From: a candidate division Zixibacteria bacterium 4484_95
GTDB lineage: Bacteria; Zixibacteria; MSB-5A5; UBA10806; 4484-95
Length of the DNA: 55,683 bases
Assembly (NCBI GenBank): GCA_002085375.1
Contig: NATP01000019.1
Location: forward strand, 1 to 55,683
Direction of reading: 5' to 3'
In this document: positions 15,797 through 23,988 of the stretch, piece by piece
Numbering within the stretch: position 1 is the stretch's first letter
Layout: each line of letters starts with the position of its first letter
Program-made: the position numbers and the translations under genes
The notes under the pieces: model-generated
Seen by the model: only the letters and a program-made list of their open reading frames with translations
Told to the model about the DNA's origin: nothing
The model's database searches: none

Positions 15797-17999
15797 GTAT
15801 AATATGGTTTTGGCATTGATATTATTAAGTTTTTTATTAGGCTCTTCGCTTCTTTTTTCCGCTATTGGCGATTGGCAAAGTTTTACTTATTCTGATGATA
15901 GCAAAGATATCATAGCCGATAGTCAATTTGTATGGTGTGCTACTACCGGAGGTTTGATAAGGTGTGATATCGAGACTGGGGAGCTTAAGAAGTTTCTGAA
16001 CTCCGATGGTTTGGGTGATATTGAACTCTGGTCGGTTGAAATAGATACTGCTGGTGCCTTATTTGCCGGAGGCAGTAATGGGACGATTACTAAGATTGCA
16101 ACCGATGGAGAGATAACCGTTTATGATTTTGAATACGACCCGGAGGTCCATTATGGCATTTTGGATATGGTCACTGATGGAGAAAAGTTATGGGTGGCTA
16201 CCGAGGTCTGTGTGGCTGAATTTCTTATATATCACTATGGAGGAGAGTTCAGAGATAAAGCGGTTCAGCTTGGTGAAATTCCACGGGGCATTCCCGTTAA
16301 TACTGTTCAGATTGTTGGTGATTATTTATGGGCTGGTACTGACAGCGGTGTAGCCTTTATCGACAAAGATAACTATCTTCCTCAAGACCCGCAGAACTGG
16401 CGTTCCTATCGTCTTGATGAAAATGGTTTGACCGATGCCAGTATACATTCAATAACTTCTGTTGCGGATACCGTATTCATTGGCACAGGTGATGGTGTGT
16501 TTATGTTCGGGCAGGATTCAGTCTGGTATAATATTGGTCCCATTTCTGGGGTGATTTATGCTCTGGAAAATTTCGGTGAAGAGCTCTATGCTGCAACCAA
16601 CAACGGTATTTACCATCGTTACTTATCGGGTTGGGAGCTTTTACCCAATGACGGATTATTGAGTATCCAAGCTCGAGGGCTGGCTCAGGATAACCGAGGA
16701 GATATCTGGGCAGCTTTTCATCAGGGTGGGTTTTCTATGTATAACCAAACATCCTGGGATGTTTTTACTGTTCCGGGACCGGCGACAAACTTCATAATTG
16801 ATATAGCCATCGACTCATCGAGAAATGTCTGGTTAGCTCATACCGTACCTGGTTATCTCTGTCTTGAGGGTGTTTCCAAATTTGATGGTTCAAATTGGTA
16901 TATATATAATAGTTCAAATTCGGGAATCGGCAATAATGGAGCTGTTGCAGTTGAATACGATGTTTTCCATGACCTTGTCTGGTTTGGTAGCTGGGGTGAT
17001 GGTCTCTTCGGCTTTGACGGTGACACGCTTTGGGTAAATTACGATGAGACCAATAGTCCTTACAGGGGCTTGGTTGATGATACTTTTTATGTTGCCATTC
17101 CTGATATAGCTATTGATGAGCGAGGAAATATCTGGGGATTAAATCTCAAGGCGGCAAATCCTGAAGTTGTTATGGCCGTGTTTGACCCTGATGATTCTGT
17201 TTGGCTGGCTTATTATGAGAATCCTCAAGAGCAAATCCACAGGAATTATCAGTTTGTAATGCATATAAATGATAATAATGTTTATGTTGGCGGTGAGTAT
17301 GTATACCGTCTGGATTTTGGATATAATTCTACTGATACTACTGATGACGAGTGGTTTGATGCGTTGGTTAAGATTGTCGATGTCTCGGCTTTGGCTTTTG
17401 ATCAATCGGGGAGACTTTTTGTTGGTAGCGCCTCCGGTTTGATTTACTACGATTTCTTATTTGGCGATACTTTTACGGTAGAGCTTCCCGATGGTTACCG
17501 TAGTTCGGTTAATACGATAGAAATCGATGGACTGGGTAACAAATGGATTGGCACCGATTCGGGGATTGTGGTATTAGCGAAAAATAATATAGCCTGGATA
17601 GATAGCTTCAAAACCTCAAATTCTTACCTTTTAGAAAATGAGGTTCAGGAGATAGAAATCGACAAAACGACCGGCATTGTTTATGTTGGCACATCAAGGG
17701 GGCTTTCGATCTATGAATCGGGTTATGCTGCGGCATCGCCTGATTTGGAGGATATGGATGTTTATCCAAATCCCGTAAAACCAGATGATAACAGAGTTAA
17801 TTTTTTGCGTGTGCCTGCAGATGCCGAAATATTTATCTACACCACCGCCGGTGAATTAGTCAGGAGGTTTAAATATGAGAACACGAACTACTGGGATTTA
17901 CTCAACGAGGGGAGACAAAAAGTTGCAGCCGGTATATACATTTTTTATGTTCGGTCTGGCCAACGATCGGGAACCGGCAAGATTGCTGTAATAAGATAA
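15780..17999 (+). CDS. Secreted beta-propeller surface protein with C-terminal sorting domain
   Basis: 739 residues. The signal peptide is at about 1-28 (hydrophobic LALILLSFLLGSSLLF). The body is a chain of propeller blades of the two-component-regulator/ligand-binding type: recurring phrases such as LWAGTDSGVAFID, VFIGTGDGVFMF, DIWAAFHQGGFSMY, VWFGSWGDGLFGF and KWIGTDSGIVVL. The last 80 residues are a T9SS/por-type sorting domain (VYPNPVKP at the start, GIYIFYVRSG near the end). I expect export and attachment to the cell surface. It is coupled to lnt by a 17-nt overlap and precedes the glycan genes. Confidence 0.8.
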   Translation: MMGNFKYNMVLALILLSFLLGSSLLFSAIGDWQSFTYSDDSKDIIADSQFVWCATTGGLIRCDIETGELKKFLNSDGLGDIELWSVEIDTAGALFAGGSNGTITKIATDGEITVYDFEYDPEVHYGILDMVTDGEKLWVATEVCVAEFLIYHYGGEFRDKAVQLGEIPRGIPVNTVQIVGDYLWAGTDSGVAFIDKDNYLPQDPQNWRSYRLDENGLTDASIHSITSVADTVFIGTGDGVFMFGQDSVWYNIGPISGVIYALENFGEELYAATNNGIYHRYLSGWELLPNDGLLSIQARGLAQDNRGDIWAAFHQGGFSMYNQTSWDVFTVPGPATNFIIDIAIDSSRNVWLAHTVPGYLCLEGVSKFDGSNWYIYNSSNSGIGNNGAVAVEYDVFHDLVWFGSWGDGLFGFDGDTLWVNYDETNSPYRGLVDDTFYVAIPDIAIDERGNIWGLNLKAANPEVVMAVFDPDDSVWLAYYENPQEQIHRNYQFVMHINDNNVYVGGEYVYRLDFGYNSTDTTDDEWFDALVKIVDVSALAFDQSGRLFVGSASGLIYYDFLFGDTFTVELPDGYRSSVNTIEIDGLGNKWIGTDSGIVVLAKNNIAWIDSFKTSNSYLLENEVQEIEIDKTTGIVYVGTSRGLSIYESGYAAASPDLEDMDVYPNPVKPDDNRVNFLRVPADAEIFIYTTAGELVRRFKYENTNYWDLLNEGRQKVAAGIYIFYVRSGQRSGTGKIAVIR

Positions 18000-18001
18000 T
18001 T

Positions 18002-18964
18002 TTGCCAGAGCTTGAGATAATAAAAGCGGATAAGACCCAATATCGAAACTGGGTTACTTCGGAACAACTTGATTTTTCAGGCTCGATATTTTATCACCCC
18101 GATTTTCTGGAGGTCGCCGCTGATATTTTAAACCTGCAGTTTAAACCGCTTATTTGCCTGTCATCGGGGAAGTTAACTGGTATCGTAAACCTCCTTATCG
18201 GCAACAGATTTAATGTCAAAACCGCTCTGATACCAAGGCTTTTCCAATATTATGGACCTGTGGCTATTGCCGGTAATACCGACGTCTTTGAATACGTAAC
18301 AAAAACAATCGAGAATGAAATTGACACGGCTGTTTTTTCTATCAGGCCGGAGGAAAGTTTAAAGCCTGATTTGTGCGGTTGGCATTTAAAAAATCGACTG
18401 ACCTATTATCTTAGACCGGATACGTTTGAAAATATGAAAAGCGATTGTTTTCCTGATGTAAAAAATAAAATCAATAAGGCTGTAAAGGTTGGAATCAAGG
18501 TTGAGAACATCTCGCAATTTCCATATGAAATTTATCAGGCAAGCTTCAAAAGACAAAGAGCCACACCCCCTCTTGGAAAAGAGCTTTTGTCAGTTTGGGT
18601 GGAGCGTTTAACGAATTTGAATCTGGCCGCAACTTTTATCGCTGTCTTTGAGGGCAAACCAGTGTCCTTCAGGACCCAGCTTGTTTGGGGTGGTTATGCT
18701 TATGATTGGTTGGCGGGAGCTTATCCTGATTATAATCATCTCGGTGTAAATCAACTTCTAATTTTGAAAATCGGTGAACAGTTTTATCGCAAAAGTGTTA
18801 AAAATTGGGACCTGCTTGGTGGAGATATTAAATCGATAGCTGGTTTTAAAAGATCTTTTGGCTCAATCCCCAAAACACATGTTCAGCTTGAAAAAAATTT
18901 CAGTATGAAAGGCAGAATTTACCGCTTGTTGATGAGGTTGAAAGCGGGTTTGAGACGTTTTTAG
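18002..18964 (+). CDS. FemAB/BioF2-like GNAT acyltransferase
   Basis: 320 residues from a TTG placed 2 bp after the previous stop. The C-terminal half has the Acetyltransf_6 (FemAB/BioF2-like) pattern: a KRQRATPPL segment, AATFIAVFEGKPVSF, AYDWLAGAYPDYNHLGVNQLLILK and the final WDLLGGDIKSIAGFKRSFG. Proteins of this type add acyl or aminoacyl groups, often in exopolysaccharide clusters or peptidoglycan cross-bridge synthesis. The neighbours here (deacetylase and glycosyltransferases) favour modification of a surface glycan. No signal peptide. Confidence 0.75.
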   Translation: MPELEIIKADKTQYRNWVTSEQLDFSGSIFYHPDFLEVAADILNLQFKPLICLSSGKLTGIVNLLIGNRFNVKTALIPRLFQYYGPVAIAGNTDVFEYVTKTIENEIDTAVFSIRPEESLKPDLCGWHLKNRLTYYLRPDTFENMKSDCFPDVKNKINKAVKVGIKVENISQFPYEIYQASFKRQRATPPLGKELLSVWVERLTNLNLAATFIAVFEGKPVSFRTQLVWGGYAYDWLAGAYPDYNHLGVNQLLILKIGEQFYRKSVKNWDLLGGDIKSIAGFKRSFGSIPKTHVQLEKNFSMKGRIYRLLMRLKAGLRRF

Positions 18965-18968
18965 TTTT

Positions 18969-20303
18969 ATGTTTAAGCTGACCTGCAGTTTTTATTGCCC
19001 ACCTCGGGCTGAAAAGATAGCAATATACATGCTCAATTTGATTGCTTCAGTAACTGGCATTCGTTTTCGGCGAGTTAACGGTCAGGCTGATATCGTTTAT
19101 GGTGGGGTATCTAATAGTAATTCTTTTTATATACCGTATAGGGAAATGGATAAAAGATTCGTCCATGGTGATATCGACAGCTGGTATCTACACGAGGATG
19201 GTGAGCTTAGGATTGCGTTGCCGAAGAGTATTAAAAAGATAAATATCCATAATAATGAAATTGATTTTGATATTTTTTCGGTGATGTTCAATTTTTTACA
19301 GACAGCACTTTCTGTTCATAACAAACATTTAGAATTTTTTCGGAAGTTCAAAAATGACGACATATTTATTCCGCCTGTTTTTGATGATTACATCAGTTAT
19401 TTTTTGCAGGTTTTAAAATCATGCCAGAAACTTCCCAATGATTTTAAGAGAAAATCACCCTGGCCAGAGGAGGCCGATTTTGCTCTGGGTATAAGCCATG
19501 ATATCGATATTTTTAAAAGAAAGATTCCCGGAAGCGTGGCCATGTTGATGAAATCCTTGTTCTCAAATGAAGTCCCTGGAGGAGTAAGGGGTTCATTGAA
19601 AGGCCTTTTTAAATCTGTATCAACAGCTTTGACAGGCGAGACAAATCCCTATAGTGCAATTGAAAAATGGTTTGATATTGAGAGTGAAAATACATTTTTT
19701 ATTCATGCCGGGGTTAGGAGGTCGGTTGAGGACCCGACCTATGATCCTGAGGATATCCGGAGAGTTCTGGTGGGATTAGGTATGGACGGTATTGAGATCG
19801 GGTTACACAACAGCATTGGTTCCTGGACAGATAAAGAAGATTTAAAAGAGCAAAAAGATAGGCTGATGAATATTTTCAATACAGAGATAGAGGGGATCCG
19901 CCCTCACTATCTTGATTGTCGGTATCCGGATTATTGGAGAAACGCTGAGTCATTTAAGTATTCGTCATCGGTTGGTTCGGATGCCATTGCTGGTTTTACC
20001 TGCGGTATCAATTTTCCATTTTTTGGTTTCGATTTTGATACTGCCAATGTTCTGGATATTCTTGAGATACCCATCGGATTGATGGATTGTGCCCTTTTTT
20101 CGATATGTGAGAAAACTTCAAAAGAGAAGACCATAGACAAGCTTATAGATATCTGTGTTTCAAACCATGGGTTGCTGGTTTTAGACTGGCATACAAGGAC
20201 TGTGTATGAGCCTGAAGCTAAATCGGCAGGTGCGTTTATCGCCCCACTGGGCAAGATAAGCAGCTATTGGAAAAACCATTGCACATCGTTTTTTTTATCT
20301 TAA
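18969..20303 (+). CDS. Polysaccharide deacetylase-like protein (CE4 fold, extended N-terminal domain)
   Basis: 444 residues, ATG start 5 bp after the previous gene. The N-terminal 150 residues resemble the extra domain (DUF7033-like) found before some CE4 deacetylases. The catalytic domain opens with GISHDID (H177, D178), the deacetylase motif 1. It continues with FFIHAGVRRS, EIGLHNSIGSW (motif 2-like H), GIRPHYL (motif 3-like) and a C-terminal LLVLDWHTRT with the late histidine. It probably removes N-acetyl groups from a surface polysaccharide or its precursor. No export signal, so a cytoplasmic or precursor role is possible. It overlaps the next gene by 37 nt. Confidence 0.75.
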   Translation: MFKLTCSFYCPPRAEKIAIYMLNLIASVTGIRFRRVNGQADIVYGGVSNSNSFYIPYREMDKRFVHGDIDSWYLHEDGELRIALPKSIKKINIHNNEIDFDIFSVMFNFLQTALSVHNKHLEFFRKFKNDDIFIPPVFDDYISYFLQVLKSCQKLPNDFKRKSPWPEEADFALGISHDIDIFKRKIPGSVAMLMKSLFSNEVPGGVRGSLKGLFKSVSTALTGETNPYSAIEKWFDIESENTFFIHAGVRRSVEDPTYDPEDIRRVLVGLGMDGIEIGLHNSIGSWTDKEDLKEQKDRLMNIFNTEIEGIRPHYLDCRYPDYWRNAESFKYSSSVGSDAIAGFTCGINFPFFGFDFDTANVLDILEIPIGLMDCALFSICEKTSKEKTIDKLIDICVSNHGLLVLDWHTRTVYEPEAKSAGAFIAPLGKISSYWKNHCTSFFLS

Positions 20304-21382
20304 ATCCATTTGATTATGATTCGCGGGCGCAGTTGATTTGCCATGACATACTATCCTCAGGCTGGCGTCTTGATATAATCGCTACAATCGGTGGCAAGAT
20401 TCCATCGTTTGGGAATGCTGATATCCATCGATTGCCCCAGCCGGTCTGGCCGACAAGGAAAAGGCGGTTTATTGAATACAACATTAGGGCGACCTCATTG
20501 GCAAAGAGATTAAGAGCTGACATTTACCATGCGGTTGACCTTGATACCCTGTGGGCGGCAGTTAATGCGGCAAGGACTGTGGGGGGAAAAGTGGTTTATG
20601 AATCGCGTGAGTTATATACCGAGCTTATGTCCTTATCTGGAAGGCCTATCGTTAGAGCGTTCTGGAGCATTCTTGAGAAAAAGTTAATCCGGAAGGTCGA
20701 TGTTGTGGTGACGGTAAATCAGGCTATCGCCGAGGAGATGACGAAACGTTATAGAATAAATCCACCGGAGATTGTGATGAATGTGGCTCGATCAGGGGAA
20801 TCCATCGAACCAATTGACCTTCGTAAAGAGTTTAACCTTCAAAGTAAATTCGTATTGATTTTCCAGGGAATTTTACGGCCGGGGCAGGGAATACTCAGAG
20901 CTATCGAGTTGATAGTATATCTTCCTGAGGTTAGCCTTGTGTTTATAGGGGATGGTCCGTTAAGGGATACTATCGAAAAAAGGGCAAATGATCTTGGTAT
21001 CAGTAACCGTGTGCGGATTGCTGGAAAGATTGAACCCGGTCGGTTGGCACATTATACCAGTGGTGCCGATGCCGGTTTGATTTTGATAGAACCGGTAGCA
21101 TTGAACAATCGTCTGGCTCTACCTCAAAAGCTTTTCCAGTATATCTCTGCTGAAACGCCGCCCATAGTCTCCGACCTTCCCATGTTGCGCCAGATAGTGC
21201 AGGAAGATAAATTGGGCTTGGTGTTGAAAGATGGTTTACCTAAAGAAAGTGCCGAGGCCGTACGTGATTTTTTGAACAACGGGCTTGAAATGGCTATCGG
21301 CCAGTGCCGTATAGCAAAAAGGAAGTATTGCTGGGAAATCGAGGGCAAGAAGTTTATTAACTTGTACAGGAATCTCGTTTGA
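20267..21382 (+). CDS. Family 4 glycosyltransferase
   Basis: 371 residues from a TTG inside the end of the deacetylase gene. GT-B layout: N-terminal Rossmann-like half (HIVFFILNPFDYDSRAQ, DIYHAVDLDTLWAA, VVYESRELYTE) and C-terminal nucleotide-sugar half (FVLIFQGILRPGQGI, LVFIGDGPLRD, VRIAGKIEPGRLAHYTSGADAGLI, and PQKLFQYISAETPPIVSDLPMLRQIV, the E-x7-E region in modified form). It should build a glycan on a lipid or saccharide acceptor. It ends 4 nt into the next glycosyltransferase gene. Confidence 0.85.
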   Translation: MEKPLHIVFFILNPFDYDSRAQLICHDILSSGWRLDIIATIGGKIPSFGNADIHRLPQPVWPTRKRRFIEYNIRATSLAKRLRADIYHAVDLDTLWAAVNAARTVGGKVVYESRELYTELMSLSGRPIVRAFWSILEKKLIRKVDVVVTVNQAIAEEMTKRYRINPPEIVMNVARSGESIEPIDLRKEFNLQSKFVLIFQGILRPGQGILRAIELIVYLPEVSLVFIGDGPLRDTIEKRANDLGISNRVRIAGKIEPGRLAHYTSGADAGLILIEPVALNNRLALPQKLFQYISAETPPIVSDLPMLRQIVQEDKLGLVLKDGLPKESAEAVRDFLNNGLEMAIGQCRIAKRKYCWEIEGKKFINLYRNLV

Positions 21383-22308
21383 TGATTGAAACGAGTATAA
21401 TAATACCCGTTAGAAACCAGAAAAAGTCGTTGCTTATGACATTAAAAACTCTTAAGCGGCAGATTAGAAATCTGAAGATTTTCGAGGTCATAATTTGTGA
21501 TGATGGTTCCACTGATGGTACAGAAGAGGAGGTAAAAAAGCTTCGTTATCCGATATTTTTAAAATATTTCAGGAATGACCCACCGCTGGGCAGAGCGGTT
21601 AATCGCAATTTGGGATATGAACGTTCAAGCGGACAAAACCTTATATTTCTCGATGGTGATATGGTGCCGACCGAAGGATATATCGAGGCTATGCTTACAG
21701 CCACATCCACTGATATAGTAAAACTTGGTAATGTTAAACACCCACCTGCAGAACAAACAGGTCGTTTGGAAAAATACCTTTATTCACGAGGCCGTTTTGG
21801 CTCTCGATATAAAAACACCCCTCTTCCAGGAAGGCTATTTACTAGCAATAACTTCTTTATAAGCAAACGAAATTTTACTAGGGTTGGTGGATTTGACCCG
21901 AATTTCAAAAGCTGGGGTGGTGAGGATATCGATTTTGGCTTGAGGCTTGAAGATTTAGAAATTCCCATAAGAATCGAGCCGGCAGCTTTAACTTACCATT
22001 ACCATAAACGCACTGTTGAATCGTTGATGAAGGATTTTTACAGTTTTGGAAAAAACTCTTTCGAATACCTGATTAAAAAACATCCCGCCTTTTTAGAACA
22101 ATTGCCAGCTCATTTCCTTGGATTAAAAAATGCTCACCTGATATATAAATTAATCTCTAAGCTTACCGTTAACAAAACCGCTCTTGGTATTGTTAGCAAA
22201 ACCGTATCGTCCTTTGAAAAATTTAACTGGCCAGATTTCATATTTGATTATTTATTCTGGGGAAACCTTGTATTGGGTTATAGAAAAAGTGAGAAGTCGA
22301 TTGGATAA
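21379..22308 (+). CDS. Family 2 glycosyltransferase
   Basis: 309 residues, ATG start in an ATGA overlap with the GT4 gene. GT-A features: SIIIPVRNQKKSL at the start, the CDDGSTDGT nucleotide-binding motif, FLDGDMVP (the DxD-type metal motif), and GGFDPNFKSWGGEDIDFGLRL, the ED-type acceptor loop typical of chondroitin-polymerase-like GT2 enzymes. It is probably a cytoplasmic sugar transferase in the same glycan pathway as its neighbours. Confidence 0.85.
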   Translation: MMIETSIIIPVRNQKKSLLMTLKTLKRQIRNLKIFEVIICDDGSTDGTEEEVKKLRYPIFLKYFRNDPPLGRAVNRNLGYERSSGQNLIFLDGDMVPTEGYIEAMLTATSTDIVKLGNVKHPPAEQTGRLEKYLYSRGRFGSRYKNTPLPGRLFTSNNFFISKRNFTRVGGFDPNFKSWGGEDIDFGLRLEDLEIPIRIEPAALTYHYHKRTVESLMKDFYSFGKNSFEYLIKKHPAFLEQLPAHFLGLKNAHLIYKLISKLTVNKTALGIVSKTVSSFEKFNWPDFIFDYLFWGNLVLGYRKSEKSIG

Positions 22309-23836
22309 AAAAGCGATTGTTTTAATCGTTTTGGTAATGGTAATAGCTGTGGTTTACTGTCTTCTGTTGTTTGGTGGATATTCGGGTACAAGCGATACCT
22401 GTGATTACGGAGGGCTGGCATTAAATCTTATTTCAGGAAAGGGATTTACTGTCAACCATGTTTTACCATTGTCGCTGGTTTTTATTCCCAATGTTCCTCA
22501 GCCGAACTGTACCTGGGCACCCGGGTATCCAGTTTTTCTGGCAGGGGTGTTTACGGTTTTAGGCGTTTCGGATTATTCAATTTTAGGAGCAAACCTGTTT
22601 TTGTTTCTGATGGTGATTATCTCGGGTTATTTTTTAACTAAAAAATATGTTAATTATGAGGCCGCTCTGATTTTCGTGCTTTTTATGGGTTTGAATCAGT
22701 ACTCTTATTATACAATCCTTTATGGTTCGCCTGAGATGCTGGCGGCCGCTTTGTTAACTTTTTCACTTCTTTTGTGGGGTGATAATTACAGACGGGTGAT
22801 CATAGCGGGTCTTTTTTACGGACTGGCGGTTCTTACACGTTACCAGATGGTAATTTTGTTGCCGGTATATCTCGTGTTTTTTAAAAAGATAAACAAAAAA
22901 TACATCGTTTTTATTGCAGTAGTTGTTATTGTATGTGCTGGCTGGCTGGTGCGCAATATTGTTCTTTTTGGTGACCCCTTGTTTTGCCTGCAACGTTATG
23001 GGGAGTTTACCAAGGGGATGGGTATCGGGGATGATTTTTACTACACGTATCGTTCACTTGAACCTGCCGGGTTTTTTTATGTGATATCTACATATCCGTT
23101 GCTGTTTTTGCGCAAACTGGCGGTTGGTGTAACGTATTTTTTAAGAACGCTCCCAGAACACCTTAATTCTTTTGGCCTGTTTCTTGTTTTCTGGGCGATA
23201 ATTTATCGGGAAAAGTTAGCTACTTTGAATTCTAATAAATCTCGAATGGGAGTTAATCTCTGGCGACCGGCAGTTAGGTTTTTGATTATAGGTGTTGCAT
23301 TAACTGTTATTATATGCCTGTTCGATGGCCAGCATCATCGGCACCTTTACATATTCAACCCTCTTATGATTATGATATCATCCGCTGGTTTTAACGATTT
23401 CGCTTTGAGAACGGGTATTATGAAAAAAAGGTTCTACTATCTCGTTTTGCTTTTATTTTTCTTGATACCCTTACAATTTCCCCAGCAGGAGGTTTGGTTG
23501 AGAGATCTCAAGGTTAGGATTAAAGCCGAGATTCCTGTTTATAGAGAGGTGGCTATAAATTTATCCTGCTATGGCCCGGTTGCTTCTGATGCCAGCGATG
23601 CCTTGTGGTGGTATAGCGGTCTGAATACCGTCTGGATGCCAACTAACTATGAGACGTTTGTGAAAGTCGATTCGCTGATAGACATAAAGGCTGTTTATTT
23701 TCAAAAGGACGATTGGCTGAAAAAACTTGACAAAGAGGAAAGACGAAAGTTTATGATTTCCTTTCCAGAAATAAGGCGTTTCAATGATGGCTCTGTATTA
23801 TATATCAAGAGCTTGGTTGACGGAAGATTAGAGTGA
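22289..23836 (+). CDS. Polytopic membrane glycosyltransferase-like protein (GT39/ArnT type)
   Basis: About 515 residues from GTG at 22289; TTG at 22301 is also possible, and an upstream in-frame ATG at 22184 would lie deep in the GT2 gene, so it is less likely. Ten or so hydrophobic segments. The first loop after the first membrane helix has the GTSDTCDYGGLALNLISGKGFT pattern of dolichyl-phosphate-mannose-type transferases, where the acidic residues bind the lipid-linked sugar. Later TWAPGYPVFLAG and RYQMVILLPVYL are also typical. It probably transfers a sugar from a polyprenyl carrier on the outer face. The stop overlaps the next small ORF as GTGA. Confidence 0.7.
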   Translation: MRSRLDKKAIVLIVLVMVIAVVYCLLLFGGYSGTSDTCDYGGLALNLISGKGFTVNHVLPLSLVFIPNVPQPNCTWAPGYPVFLAGVFTVLGVSDYSILGANLFLFLMVIISGYFLTKKYVNYEAALIFVLFMGLNQYSYYTILYGSPEMLAAALLTFSLLLWGDNYRRVIIAGLFYGLAVLTRYQMVILLPVYLVFFKKINKKYIVFIAVVVIVCAGWLVRNIVLFGDPLFCLQRYGEFTKGMGIGDDFYYTYRSLEPAGFFYVISTYPLLFLRKLAVGVTYFLRTLPEHLNSFGLFLVFWAIIYREKLATLNSNKSRMGVNLWRPAVRFLIIGVALTVIICLFDGQHHRHLYIFNPLMIMISSAGFNDFALRTGIMKKRFYYLVLLLFFLIPLQFPQQEVWLRDLKVRIKAEIPVYREVAINLSCYGPVASDASDALWWYSGLNTVWMPTNYETFVKVDSLIDIKAVYFQKDDWLKKLDKEERRKFMISFPEIRRFNDGSVLYIKSLVDGRLE

Positions 23837-23988
23837 GAGCAATTATAGAAGATAAGTTTCGGAAACGGCCGAGAAAAAACCTGAAAGAATTGTTTATATT
23901 TAGTTATCTGCTTATAGCTTTTGGAGCCTATTTCCTTTCGTTGGTACTTTCACGTATAGAAAGGATAAAAGCGTTATTTGGCTTATGA
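23833..23988 (+). CDS. 51-residue single-pass membrane protein, coupled at both ends
   Basis: A short ORF, GTG 23833 to TGA 23988, encodes 51 residues. The first 20 or so are strongly basic (FRKRPRKNLKE). One membrane helix follows (LFIFSYLLIAFGAYFLSLVL), then a short SRIERIKALFGL tail. Its GTG overlaps the stop of the upstream membrane protein (GTGA) and its TGA overlaps the ATG of the next one (ATGA), so translation of all three is coupled. Without this ORF there would be a 148-bp gap in an otherwise gapless operon. I do not recognise a family. The positive-inside charge suggests a cytoplasmic N-terminus. It may be a subunit or small partner of the flanking membrane transferases. Confidence 0.6.
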   Translation: MRAIIEDKFRKRPRKNLKELFIFSYLLIAFGAYFLSLVLSRIERIKALFGL

